Assembly: GCF_900177245.1 (NCBI RefSeq)
Contig: NZ_FXBM01000001.1
Span: forward strand, 1,488,001 to 1,552,000
DNA from: Rathayibacter oskolensis
GTDB taxonomy: Bacteria > Actinomycetota > Actinomycetes > Actinomycetales > Microbacteriaceae
Direction of reading: 5' to 3'
DNA: 64,000 nucleotides
Numbering within the stretch: the stretch's first letter is position 1; the number at the start of each line of letters is the position of its first letter. Of this stretch, positions 42,572 through 54,655 are shown piece after piece. The notes beneath the pieces were generated by a model, which made no database searches, was not told where the DNA came from, and was given only the letters and a program-made list of their open reading frames with translations. Made by a program: the position numbers and the translations under genes.

Positions 42572-42935
42572 CGCGAGGCTCCTCCCGCACCGAGAAGAGG
42601 TTGCCGAACGGATCGAGGAGCTGACACAGCCTCTCCCCGGTGAACACGGTCTTCGGGCCGCGATGAGCCGTCGCCCCGTGAGAGGTCCACTCCTGGACGA
42701 CGACGTCGACATCGGGCATCGTCCAGTACGGACTCGCGCCTGCAGGGCCGGGTGTGTTCAGTGCGTCTGTCCGATGCAGCGTGAGCCTCGTACCTCCGAG
42801 GTCGAAGGCGACGAGCGCTCCGCCGCGCACCGCGGGTTCGCGCTGGAGCCGGGCCGTGTACCACTCGACAGCGGCGTCGAGGTCGTCGACGAAGGAGAAC
42901 ACGTTGCCCACTCCGGCAGTCGGTGGTCCGCTCAT
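42564..42935 (-). CDS. VOC family (glyoxalase/bleomycin-resistance-like) protein
   Basis: The 123-residue protein has the paired beta-alpha-beta-beta-beta modules of the vicinal oxygen chelate fold: VGNVFSFVDDLDAAVEWYTARLQ, VAFDLGGTRLTLHRTD, MPDVDVVVQEWTSHGAT and LCQLLDPFGNLFSVREE. VOC proteins act as metal-dependent lyases, dioxygenases or drug-binding proteins; the small size and lack of context give no substrate. Its ATG at 42935 overlaps the stop of the upstream hydrolase gene (ATGA), and its own stop overlaps the next GTG, so three genes form one operon. Confidence 0.85.
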   Translation of the reverse strand: MSGPPTAGVGNVFSFVDDLDAAVEWYTARLQREPAVRGGALVAFDLGGTRLTLHRTDALNTPGPAGASPYWTMPDVDVVVQEWTSHGATAHRGPKTVFTGERLCQLLDPFGNLFSVREEPRGD

Positions 42936-43757
42936 GCCGGATCCGCTGCGAGCGCCGACTGCAGGAACGCGAGGGACGGCCCGATGGCGTGCTGCGTGTA
43001 CCCCTCCGCGTGACGGGTCCCGGGGATCAGCTGAAGCGTGCTGGCCACACCGACAGCGGAGAGGGCGGACTGGAGCGACACCGGATCGCTGACCGGGACG
43101 AACTCTGCGAGCGAGTTCGCGAGGAACACCGGCCCGCACTGCGCAGAAGCGCGGCGCGTCGTCGAGGCGGCGGCGAGGAGACCGCGGTCGCCGCCGACCT
43201 CTCCGAGGATGGTCCACCGCAGGAAGGCGTCGTCCCGCCCGGTCTGGTTGATGTCGGCGCTCTTCATGGCGTCCACGTCCTGGGTCGTGGTCGTCGCGGG
43301 AAGCGAATCGGTGGCTTCGACGATGGCGAGGAGATCGAAGATCCCGGACCAGCTGACGGCCGGTCGACCGGTGGCCATGCTCGCCTCGACAGCCAGGTTC
43401 CCTCCGGCCGACCCGCCGAAGAACGCGACCTTCGTGCGATCGAACGCCCACTCCGAGGCGAGCGCCCACTCAGCGGCCGCCAGCACGTCGTCCCGGCTGG
43501 CGGGGAACGTGGACGCCGGTGCCTCCCGGTAGTTCGGGGCGAAGACGAGGTAGCCGGCCTCGACCAGCATCATCGCCAGTGCGTGCTCCTTTGCTCTTGT
43601 CACCGCGGAACCAGCCGCCCCCGTGAATGAGCACGACGGCTGCTCTCGACGCATCCGCCTCAGCCGACACGCTCCGGCTGTAGACGTCGACCGATCGCGA
43701 GTCCGAGGCGGTCGACCCGTAGGGGACGTCGAGAGTGACCAGCGGTTCTGCGAGCAT
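42932..43757 (-). pseudogene. Alpha/beta hydrolase with a one-base frameshift
   Basis: Two minus-strand frames join into one hydrolase. The first (from ATG 43757) ends its good similarity at VVLIHGGGWFRGDKSK, the HGGGW oxyanion-hole motif of the hormone-sensitive-lipase family. The second continues EHALAMMLVEAGYLVFAPNYREAP, with nucleophile elbow GGSAGG and a C-terminal catalytic His in GTRHAEGY. The switch lies at 43587-43592 where the coding strand reads AAAGGAG; deleting one G restores the frame. Either the gene is inactivated or this is a sequencing error. It overlaps the VOC gene by four bases, as an intact operon leader would. Confidence 0.75.
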
Positions 43758-44084
43758 GGATCGCCCTTCCCTCAGGGTGCGCAGCGGAGATCGGCACGGG
43801 GAGACAGTACGGGCGGAACGGATCCGCGACCTGGCCCTGCTGGGGCCACCGTAGCGCGGACGTCCTGACGCGCGCGATACCGGTGGAGCCGGGCGCCGTT
43901 CTCGAGGGCGCAGCCGAGGTGCCGAGGTGCTGTTCGGCTTCGCCGATCAGGGCCGGGACGACGACGAGGCTGCGGTCGCGGGTGCCGGGCGGCGGGCGGC
44001 GCCGGGAGGAGCCGACCGCTGACGCTCAGGGCAGCACGCAGCGCCGGGGCGTGGCTAGCAGGTTCCGAGAGACTCGAGGGCCGG

Positions 44085-44480
44085 TCCGAGGGTGGGAACC
44101 CGCCGAGCAGAGTGACGTGATCGAGGTCGTGCTCCTGCAGCGCCGCGCGGGTGGCCTGCGGGATGCAGGTCGGCTCGCTGAGATACAGCGGGGCGCCATG
44201 GTCGGCCGCCGCCGGCCCGGCAGCCAGGGCATCCGCGAAGTTCGTCGCGGATGCCAGATAGACGACGTCGGTGAACTCCGTCGGCGGGAAACGGTCGTTG
44301 AGAAGACGGCTGGTGTCGTGCCGGTCGACTCCGGCCACGCGATGGACGGTGTCCACGAGCCCGGAGGCTCGCAGGTCGGCCTCGAAACCGGCGATGATCG
44401 AGGGAGTGCCCCCGAGCAGCTCCCCGGTTCCCGGGGAGAAGCGGTCGATCGCGGCTCGAGTCGCAGCCTGGGGAGTCGTC
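44085..44480 (-). pseudogene. Remnant of a cell-wall-binding repeat 2 protein
   Basis: About 130 residues on the minus strand read as one and a half CW_binding_2 units: LGGTPSIIAGFEADLRASGLVDTVHRVAGVDRHDTS, then VVYLASATNFADALAAGPAAADHGAPLYLSEPTCIP, then HVTLLGGFPPS. Such repeats anchor surface proteins to the cell wall. Both sides of the fragment lose similarity at once: upstream there is no signal peptide or start and downstream the frame becomes Arg/Pro-rich nonsense. It is a decayed fragment, not a working gene. Confidence 0.7.
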
Positions 44481-44695
44481 TTCTTCGTCCGACGAGCGCA
44501 GCGCCTCCGCAGGAGGGACGGGCAGCAGTGAGTGCTGGCACCGTTCACTTTGCTCTCCGCGCTCGCCTTGGTCGGCCGTCCTTCCGCAGACTGGAGTTCG
44601 ATTGCTCCGCACAACAAGGCGTGTAGCGCCCGTTCACAGGGGCCCCCTAGTGTCGGGATCGATGGGGGCACTGCGCTCCCGCTGAGGGGATCTTC

Positions 44696-45562
44696 ATGTC
44701 ACTGTTCTCACGCGGCGCCGCCCGGCGGTCGCTCGCCGTTGTCGCGGCCGTCCTGATCGTCGGCTCCGCGCTCGCTACCCCCGCCTACGCCGACACGCTG
44801 GAGGAGACCGGCACGATGAGCGGCCGGTTCCTGCTCGAGGGCACTCCCGACGCTCCTCCCGCCGCGGGCACGGAGGTGTACCTGCTCCCAGCGACCGTGA
44901 GCGACGCGACTCCCACCGTCATCGCGACGACGGACGCCGACGGCGACTTCAGCGCCGAGGTCGTGGCCGACGAGGACTACACCGTCCTCGCGCAGGTCGA
45001 GGACGGCGTGCACGTGCCCCGCAGCCTCGGCGGCACCACACGCACCGACTCGGGGACCGTCTTCACGGTCGCCGCCGGCGAGACGCTCCTCCTTCCCGAG
45101 TACGTGCTGCCGCTGGGCGCGACCATCAGCGGCCACGTCGAGACCGACGACGGTGCGTCCGTTCCCGTCACCGCTCAGCAGCCCTTCTACTACGTCGAGA
45201 CCGTGACGGATGCGGACGGCGACTACACGATCCGTGGACTCGACCTCGGCACCTACACCGTGTCCTTCGACGACCGCACCGGCGACCCGCAGCAGTGGTG
45301 GCCGAACACGCCGAACCAGGACGACGCCCAGCCCATCGTCATCACCAGCCTGGGCCAGGCCGTCACCGGGATCGACGCCGACCTCCGCGCCACCCCGAGC
45401 ACGAACCCGCTCGACTCCGCCCCCTGCCTCGACCGCTCGACGCTGACCGTCGCAAAGGCCACCGCCGCCGCCCGCGCCTACCTTCGCAGCCACCCCGAAC
45501 TCGGGGCGCTGAAGGACCTCACTCGCGCCGATGTGAAGCAGTACCTCGCCCGCTGCGCCTGA
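44696..45562 (+). CDS. Secreted protein with carboxypeptidase-regulatory-like domains
   Basis: The 288-residue protein has a clear Sec signal peptide (LAVVAAVLIVGSALATPAYA, cleavage near 32). Two beta-sandwich units of the prealbumin/carboxypeptidase-regulatory type follow: MSGRFLLEGTPDAPPAAGTEVYLLP with TTDADGDFSAEVVADEDYTVLAQ, then ISGHVETDDGASVPVTAQ with TDADGDYTIRGLDLGTYTVSF. The last 60 residues are helical and start and end with a cysteine (PCLDRS...YLARCA), possibly disulfide-bonded. No enzyme motif is seen; an adhesion or scaffold role is a guess. The ATG at 44696 follows GAGGGG. A strong terminator follows the gene. Confidence 0.8.
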   Translation: MSLFSRGAARRSLAVVAAVLIVGSALATPAYADTLEETGTMSGRFLLEGTPDAPPAAGTEVYLLPATVSDATPTVIATTDADGDFSAEVVADEDYTVLAQVEDGVHVPRSLGGTTRTDSGTVFTVAAGETLLLPEYVLPLGATISGHVETDDGASVPVTAQQPFYYVETVTDADGDYTIRGLDLGTYTVSFDDRTGDPQQWWPNTPNQDDAQPIVITSLGQAVTGIDADLRATPSTNPLDSAPCLDRSTLTVAKATAAARAYLRSHPELGALKDLTRADVKQYLARCA

Positions 45563-45577
45563 CCGTTCTGATCGACT

Positions 45578-45610
45578 GAGCGGCCGCCGGCACCACGTCG
45601 GCGGCCGCTC
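45578..45610 (+). terminator. Hairpin terminator after the secreted protein gene
   Basis: GAGCGGCCGCCG (45578-45589) pairs perfectly with CGGCGGCCGCTC (45599-45610) around a 9-base loop, 15 bases after the stop codon. Confidence 0.75.
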
Positions 45611-45711
45611 GCGTCTGCCATCCGGAGAAACATGCTCTTCAGGTGCCGAGAAACTTTCCTCACGAGGTTCGTGCGTGCCGGGGATCAGCCGGGAATCCGT
45701 ACGCTGAACGC

Positions 45712-45900
45712 ATGGGGTTGAATGCGCAGCGAGTGGTCGGCGTTGGTCTTGTTCCCCTCGCCGTCGCTTTCGTCGGTGTCGCTGTCGGCCTAGCGGTGGC
45801 GCCCGATGTGCGAGCAGGGTGGATTGTCGGTGGCGTGACAGCGGCCGCCGTCGGGATCTCGACGCTCGTCGTTGCGCTGTACCTCTTCAGACGTCGATAG
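45712..45900 (+). CDS. Small two-helix membrane protein, hypothetical
   Basis: The 62-residue reading frame has two hydrophobic segments (about 8-30 and 37-57) and ends in a basic FRRR tail, which fits a small inner-membrane protein. It resembles no family I can name. The ATG at 45712 lacks a strong ribosome binding site; TACGCT (45700-45705) ends seven bases before it, so a leaderless transcript is possible. Codon use fits the rest of the window. Confidence 0.5.
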   Translation: MGLNAQRVVGVGLVPLAVAFVGVAVGLAVAPDVRAGWIVGGVTAAAVGISTLVVALYLFRRR

Positions 45901-46345
45901 GAATCGACACGGTTGTGCGGCGCGCGCGAGGCGGACAAAGGTTCCCCGCCTCGAGCGTGAGATCGGGCACGTTCTCGACGCGATGAACGCGGATTGGATG
46001 CACGCGTTCAGAAGCCGACATAACGGTAAGGAAGGCGGTGACTCCCTCGGTGAAGCGGACGCCGTCCGGTCCGTCGGTGTAGGTGACCTGCGGCGTGCAC
46101 GGGAGCTGCGCGAGGTAGACCACGCCCTCGAAGTCCGTCTGCTGTGGTGCATCGGCCGGCTGCTCCACGAGCCAGCGGTACTTCTGGTGCTGCGAGCTCG
46201 CGGCGAGCAGGGCATCGGCCCGCTGCTCCGGCGTCTTCGCGGCATCCATCCAGGCGACCGTCGAGCAGTCGGCGGCGACCACAGCGCTGGCACCCGATGC
46301 GCCGAGGATCGTGGGGGAGGTCAGGGCAAGAGCCTGAATCGCTTC
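45887..46345 (-). pseudogene. N-terminal fragment of a secreted GH3 beta-glucosidase
   Basis: From about 46345 downward the minus strand encodes the end of a signal peptide (ALALTSPTILGASGASAVVAA), then DCSTVAWMDAAKTPEQRADALLAASSQHQKYRWLVEQPADAPQQTDF and CTPQVTYTDGPDGVRFTEGVTAF. This is the N-terminal sequence I know from actinobacterial GH3 beta-glucosidases, which should continue for some 700 residues. Similarity stops after VTAF (about 46036), and the frame runs into unrelated residues until 45887. Upstream the frame is closed by a stop and no start codon precedes the signal peptide. It is a deletion remnant. Confidence 0.7.
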
Positions 46346-46416
46346 AATCTCCCTGAGGAGTGCGGACGCTCGGAGTCAATGGCACGAGCGCGGTCGGCTT
46401 CGACGCCCGTCGGCCG

Positions 46417-46935
46417 CTAGATGTCCCGCAGGGACGGGGACGGCTCCGAGGTCAGCGCGTCCGAGACGGCGTCCCCGATCTTCAGCAGGAGCGGAAGCAC
46501 CAGCTCCCGTTCCTCGACGGTGAGTCCGTCGTCGGCGATCGCCTCGAGTCGTCCCCAGATCGCCTCGACCCGGTCGCGGAGAGCGTTGCCCGCCGCCGTG
46601 GGCTCGACGAGGGTGGCGCGTCGGTCGGTCGGATCGACCCGTCGCCGGACGTATCCCGCGTGCTCCAGTCGCTGCACCGTGCGGGTCGTCGATGCCGAGT
46701 CCTTCCCGAATCGTGTCGCCAGCACCGTCTGCCGGACTGGTCCGACCGACCAGAGGTACATCATCAGAGCGCCCTGGTCGGGATGGAGCCCCACCTCGCC
46801 CATCAGCTGGGTCGCCAGCGCTCGATGCGCGCGTCCCAGACGGATGATCGCCTGGCTGAGGGGACCGAAGTCGAGCGGTTCGACCGCGGGCTCACTCGCC
46901 GCGACGCCCTGTGGTGTCCGCGTCTCCGGTCTCAT
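46417..46935 (-). CDS. MarR family transcriptional regulator
   Basis: The 172-residue protein has the MarR winged-helix core (about 55-130): QGALMMYLWSVGPVRQTVLATRFGKDSASTTRTVQRLEHAGYVRRRVDPTDRRATLVEPTAAG, including the DxRxx wing. Terminal helices form the usual dimer interface. It is divergent from the yceI-NmrA pair, with a perfect 21-bp palindrome between them, so it most likely represses that operon and itself. The ATG at 46935 is preceded by GGAGG seven bases upstream. Confidence 0.92.
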   Translation of the reverse strand: MRPETRTPQGVAASEPAVEPLDFGPLSQAIIRLGRAHRALATQLMGEVGLHPDQGALMMYLWSVGPVRQTVLATRFGKDSASTTRTVQRLEHAGYVRRRVDPTDRRATLVEPTAAGNALRDRVEAIWGRLEAIADDGLTVEERELVLPLLLKIGDAVSDALTSEPSPSLRDI

Positions 46936-46970
46936 CAGCTGCCTCCGACAGTAGTCTTCCTGATCTCAAG

Positions 46971-46991
46971 TCCGGGTAGACCCTACCCGGA
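46971..46991. promoter_or_regulatory. Perfect palindrome, probable MarR operator
   Basis: TCCGGGTAG-ACC-CTACCCGGA has perfect 9-bp arms and a 3-base centre. It lies 36-56 bases upstream of the marR start and about 95 upstream of the YceI gene, the usual place for a MarR operator. Confidence 0.6.
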
Positions 46992-47083
46992 TCGCAAGAG
47001 TCAGAACCCTGAGAATCGGGCCGCTTCACGGAGATAGCTGTGCACAACAGGTAATGTCGCTGTCCTAGACACAGGAGGACACC

Positions 47084-47644
47084 ATGACCCAACCCGGGCC
47101 CCCCGCTCACCGCATCGACAGGGACGGGACCGTCGAGCGCTACCGGCTTCTCCCGGCCGCGACGACCGTTCTATTCCGCACCCGGCACCTCTTCGGGCTC
47201 GGTGAGGTCGCCGGTACTGTTCAGCTCGCCTCCGGGGGAGTGGACGTCGTCGCCGGCACTCGAGAGCTGCTCTCGCTGGAGGCGGAGCTCGACATGCGGA
47301 CGTTCGACTCGGGCAGCCGCGCCCGGGACAGAGCGGTCGCGAAGAGGAACGTCCTCGACGTCGAGAACCACCCGCGCGCGCTGTACCGGTCCACCGCTGC
47401 CGACCGCACCGCGGACGGATGGCTGGTCCACGGCTCACTCACCGTGAAGGGCATCGCGGCTCCGGTGGACCTCGTGGTCGCCGACCTCGACCCGGACGCC
47501 GTGCTCGAGGCTCGTGCGACTGCAGCGCTCGACCGATTCGCGTACGGCATCGCCTTCCCCGCGTTCCTCGCCGACCGTGCGCTGTCGATCTCGATCCTCG
47601 CGCGAGCCGAACGGGTCCCCTCCCGTGCCGGAAGCGCCTCCTGA
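47084..47644 (+). CDS. YceI family lipid-binding-fold protein
   Basis: The 186-residue protein matches the YceI lipocalin-like family, which binds isoprenoids or other amphiphiles: TTVLFRTRHLFGLGEVAGTV, ELDMRTFDSGSRARDRAVAKRNVLDVENHPRALYRST, and GSLTVKGIAAPVDLVVA. There is no signal peptide, so this member stays in the cytoplasm. The ATG at 47084 follows CAGGAGGACACC. Its stop overlaps the start of the NmrA-like gene by one base (TGATG). Control by the divergent MarR is likely, which suggests a response to a small phenolic or oxidising compound. Confidence 0.9.
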   Translation: MTQPGPPAHRIDRDGTVERYRLLPAATTVLFRTRHLFGLGEVAGTVQLASGGVDVVAGTRELLSLEAELDMRTFDSGSRARDRAVAKRNVLDVENHPRALYRSTAADRTADGWLVHGSLTVKGIAAPVDLVVADLDPDAVLEARATAALDRFAYGIAFPAFLADRALSISILARAERVPSRAGSAS

Positions 47645-48546
47645 TGGCGACGGTAGTGGTGGCGGGTGGCAGGGGAGATCTGGGCGCTCGGATCGTCGAC
47701 CGTCTCCGGGATCGCGACGCGACCGTCCGGGTACTGACGCGGTCCGGGGGAGGCGGATCAACATCGACGCGAGACGACGTCGAGTTCGTCGAGGCCGACT
47801 ACAGCGACCAGGAGGCTCTCCGCCGTGCGGTGACCGGCGCTGACGTCGTCGTCTCGGCACTCAGCGGAGCGCGCCCCGTCATCATCGACGCCCAGCGCGC
47901 TCTGCTGGATGCGGCGGTCGCCGCCGGCGTTCCGCGGTTCATCCCCTCGGACTACTCCGCCGACTACCGCTCCATCAGGCCGGGCACGAATCGGAACCTG
48001 GAACTGCGCCGCGAGTTCGCGAGTGCTCTCGATGCCGCGCCCCTCCGGTCGACCTCCGTCTTCAACGGGGCGTTCACCGATCTGCTGACCGGCCAGGCCC
48101 CGCTGATTCTGCCGCGACTGCGCCGGGTCCTCTTCTGGTCGCACCCGGATCAGGTCCTCGACTTCACCACCAAGGACGACACCGCGCGGGTCGCCGCGCT
48201 CGTCGCGCTGGACCCGGAGGCGCCGCGGGCTGTGGAGGTGGCAGGGGACAGGGTGACGGCGCGCGGCCTGGCCCGGACGATGTCCGAGCTGACGGGCGAC
48301 TCCTATCGGCTGCAGTGGGCAGGGACGGTCGGCGGGCTCTCGCAGCTGACGAGAGTGCTCCGTGCCTCGTCGCGCGACACCACGAGTGCCTTCCCCGCGT
48401 GGCAGGGGATGCAGTACGTCGTCACCATGTTCAGCGGGGAGGGTCAGCTGCACCACATCGACAACGACCGCTACGGGCCGATCGCCTGGACCACCGCCCG
48501 CGACGTCATGGCGCTGCACCTCGCCCGCGCCAGCGACCGCTCCTGA
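47644..48546 (+). CDS. NmrA/SDR-type NAD(P)-binding protein
   Basis: The 300-residue protein begins with a Rossmann motif (VVVAGGRGDLGARIVDRL) and carries the atypical-SDR/NmrA pattern: VEFVEADYSDQEALRRAVTGADVVVSALSG, AGVPRFIPSDYSADYRS and FNGAFTDLL. Members are redox sensors or isoflavone-reductase-like enzymes; the usual SDR Tyr-x3-Lys catalytic pair is not evident, so a sensory or reductase role cannot be separated. The ATG overlaps the YceI stop by one base and no ribosome binding site is needed for coupled translation. Confidence 0.85.
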   Translation: MATVVVAGGRGDLGARIVDRLRDRDATVRVLTRSGGGGSTSTRDDVEFVEADYSDQEALRRAVTGADVVVSALSGARPVIIDAQRALLDAAVAAGVPRFIPSDYSADYRSIRPGTNRNLELRREFASALDAAPLRSTSVFNGAFTDLLTGQAPLILPRLRRVLFWSHPDQVLDFTTKDDTARVAALVALDPEAPRAVEVAGDRVTARGLARTMSELTGDSYRLQWAGTVGGLSQLTRVLRASSRDTTSAFPAWQGMQYVVTMFSGEGQLHHIDNDRYGPIAWTTARDVMALHLARASDRS

Positions 48547-48561
48547 GCGCCGAGCCGGGCC

Positions 48562-52831
<4,270 letters not shown>

Positions 52832-52838
52832 GTCGGGG

Positions 52839-52855
52839 TCCCGCCGCGAGCGGGA
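52839..52855 (+). terminator. Possible terminator hairpin after the MFS gene
   Basis: TCCCGC and GCGGGA pair across the loop CGCGA, eight bases after the MFS stop. The six-base stem is short, so the call is tentative. Confidence 0.3.
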
Positions 52856-52891
52856 GCGGGACGGCGACATCCGTCGCGATGGCCGGTCCGA

Positions 52892-52954
52892 TCACTTCAG
52901 GGCACCGCCGAGCAGACCGGCGACGTAGCCCTCCGACGAGCGGTCCATCAGTCG
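52892..52954 (-). pseudogene. Possible 3' scrap of an ABC sugar permease gene
   Basis: The minus strand ends MDRSSEGYVAGLLGGALK followed by TGA. A terminal GLxxGA(V/L)K is typical of MalG-type permeases, which normally adjoin LacI regulators such as the one at 53307. Only about 18 residues remain and the similarity is by eye, so this may be chance. Confidence 0.3.
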
Positions 52955-53306
52955 GGGGAGCGGCGAGGTGTACGGCGCCTGCGGTCGACTCAGGTGGCGA
53001 CAGGTTCGAGCGGAACCCATCAATTCTTCGGCTTGTCCCTAGCGCGGGCATCACGACTGGTGAACACGTGGAAGGAGAACGTCTCGTGCCGTTTGACCGT
53101 GTACACCGACATCGCACGGGCCGCGAAAAGCTCAGCCGCCGACGACCCAGCGGCCTCACCGCGAGCTGCGCAGACTCTGGCATCCTGTGTCAGAGGGAGC
53201 ACCCGAACGTGTCTCCTGGCGCTTCCCGAAAGCCCGTAGGAGCGAGCCCGGGCAGAGGCGTCGGCCACCGCGGTGGGGGCGCTCTTCCTCAAGAGAAGGA
53301 TTCCTG
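52955..53306. other. Region without a supported gene upstream of LacI
   Basis: About 350 bases with short open frames but no recognisable proteins. It should contain the promoter of the LacI gene; AGAAGGA (53294-53300) is its ribosome binding site. No other clear structure was seen. Confidence 0.45.
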
Positions 53307-54308
53307 ATGGCGGAACCGACACTCGTGGACGTCGCGCGAGTCGCCGGGGTGTCTCGCGCGACCGCCGCTCGAGTTCTTGCAGGCAGAACCAACGTCGATG
53401 CCGGTATGACCGCGGCCGTTGAGCACGCGGCGAAGCAACTGGGCTACGAGGCGAACGGTGCCGCGAGGATGCTGCGCGGGGGACGCGCGGACTCGATCGC
53501 GTTGATCGTGGCCTTCCACGATCTCGACCGTCTGCCCGGGACCATCCTCACGGCTGTCCTGAAGGGCGCCGCTGCGTCCCTCCACGCCCAGGGAATTCAA
53601 CCCATCCTGCTGCCTGCCGATCACAACGACAGCGGACGGGTGTCTCGGCTGCTTCGCTCGCGCGCGATCGACGGAGCGATCGTGATTCTCCAGAACGAGA
53701 TGACGGAGGTGACCCAGACGCTCGCGAACTCTTCCGCCCCGATCGCCTGGGTGGGACGGCCGCGCGTCGGTCTCGCCGAGAACGCGATCGTGGTCGACGC
53801 GGACAACTACGGGGGCGGGAGGCTCGCCGCGCGAACACTGGCGGAATCCGGCCGTCGCCGACTCGGCATCATCGCCGGTCCCCATGACATGAAGCCGGCA
53901 CGCGAACGGTTGCGCGGCTGGCGCGACGAGCTGGTGCACCTGGGCATCGACTACACGCCGCTGGTGCACGGCGCGTTCACGATAGAGAGCGGCTTGTCGG
54001 CGATGGTGCGTCTCCTGCAGCGCCACCCCGACCTCGACGGCGTCTTCGCCTCCTCGGACCTCATGGCCAACGGCGCGATCCACGCCCTCCAGGCGTCCGG
54101 ACGGCACGTGCCGACCGATGTCTCGGTCGTCGGATTCGACGACGTCGCCATCGCGATCACCACGAATCCACCGCTCACCACCATCCGGCAGCCCCTCGCG
54201 GACATGGGCCGCGTCGCCGCCGAAACGGTCGTCGCGATCCTGCACGGACGCGAGGTGGACCGGCAGCCGATCCTGGCCACCCACCTCGTTCAGCGGGAGT
54301 CCGCGTAA
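53307..54308 (+). CDS. LacI family transcriptional regulator
   Basis: The 333-residue regulator begins with the LacI HTH (TLVDVARVAGVSRATAARVLAGRTNVDAGMTAAV, residues 5-40; the usual TVSxVL is TAARVL here) and hinge ANGAARMLRGGRADS. The sensor domain shows ALIVAFHDL, DGAIVILQNEM, RRLGIIAGPHDM, GVFASSDLMANGAI and VSVVGFDDVAIAI. It is preceded by AGAAGGA and followed by no partner on its strand. The nearest sugar genes are the xylanase/oxidation operon 1.7 kb away on the other strand, a possible target. Its own region appears rearranged. Confidence 0.92.
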   Translation: MAEPTLVDVARVAGVSRATAARVLAGRTNVDAGMTAAVEHAAKQLGYEANGAARMLRGGRADSIALIVAFHDLDRLPGTILTAVLKGAAASLHAQGIQPILLPADHNDSGRVSRLLRSRAIDGAIVILQNEMTEVTQTLANSSAPIAWVGRPRVGLAENAIVVDADNYGGGRLAARTLAESGRRRLGIIAGPHDMKPARERLRGWRDELVHLGIDYTPLVHGAFTIESGLSAMVRLLQRHPDLDGVFASSDLMANGAIHALQASGRHVPTDVSVVGFDDVAIAITTNPPLTTIRQPLADMGRVAAETVVAILHGREVDRQPILATHLVQRESA

Positions 54309-54348
54309 GTGCAGAAGACACCAGGGATGAATGCCGCCAGTCCGCGAA

Positions 54349-54377
54349 TTGACATAATGTGCATTATCGGATATGCC
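54349..54377 (+). promoter_or_regulatory. Orphan promoter-operator
   Basis: TTGACA (54349-54354), a perfect -35 box and rare in this GC-rich window, overlaps ATAATG-TG-CATTAT (54354-54367), an inverted repeat of operator size. A poor -10 candidate (GATATG, about 54370) follows. It points rightward but no plus-strand gene follows for a kilobase. Confidence 0.35.
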
Positions 54378-54445
54378 GAGAGGGGGTCTCGCCGCCACCG
54401 CCGGTCACGTCGAAGCTCAGACGGCCCGCCGAGCGTTCTTCTCGA

Positions 54446-54655
54446 CTAGCTGAGACGCCGGAGATCGTCCTTGGCGATGTCGACAGCGCGCTTCGCGTTC
54501 TTGACGGCTGACCGCGCCGGTCCCACCTTGTCGAAGCCCCTCGCCAGGTCTTCCTTCTCGGTCTTGAGATGGACGCCGAGAACCGCTCTAGCAGCGCTGA
54601 GCTCTCCCTCAAGTCGCCTGAGTGCGGCCTGTGCTTGCTCTTTCGGTGTCGCCAT
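54446..54655 (-). CDS. Small charged helical protein, hypothetical
   Basis: The 69-residue protein is rich in Ala, Lys, Glu and Arg with heptad-like spacing (QAQAALRRLEGELSAARAVLG, KVGPARSAVKNAKRAVDIAKDDLRRL), suggesting a coiled coil. No family is recognised. The ATG at 54655 has a good GGAGGAAG site seven bases upstream, which together with ordinary codon bias supports a real gene. It stands alone. Confidence 0.55.
   Translation of the reverse strand: MATPKEQAQAALRRLEGELSAARAVLGVHLKTEKEDLARGFDKVGPARSAVKNAKRAVDIAKDDLRRLS

Noticed and set aside
45430-45562. The C-terminal helical part of the secreted protein as a mycobacterial hemophore-like domain
   Set aside because: The HPEL motif and flanking cysteines are suggestive, but the length and remaining residues do not fit well enough to claim haem binding.
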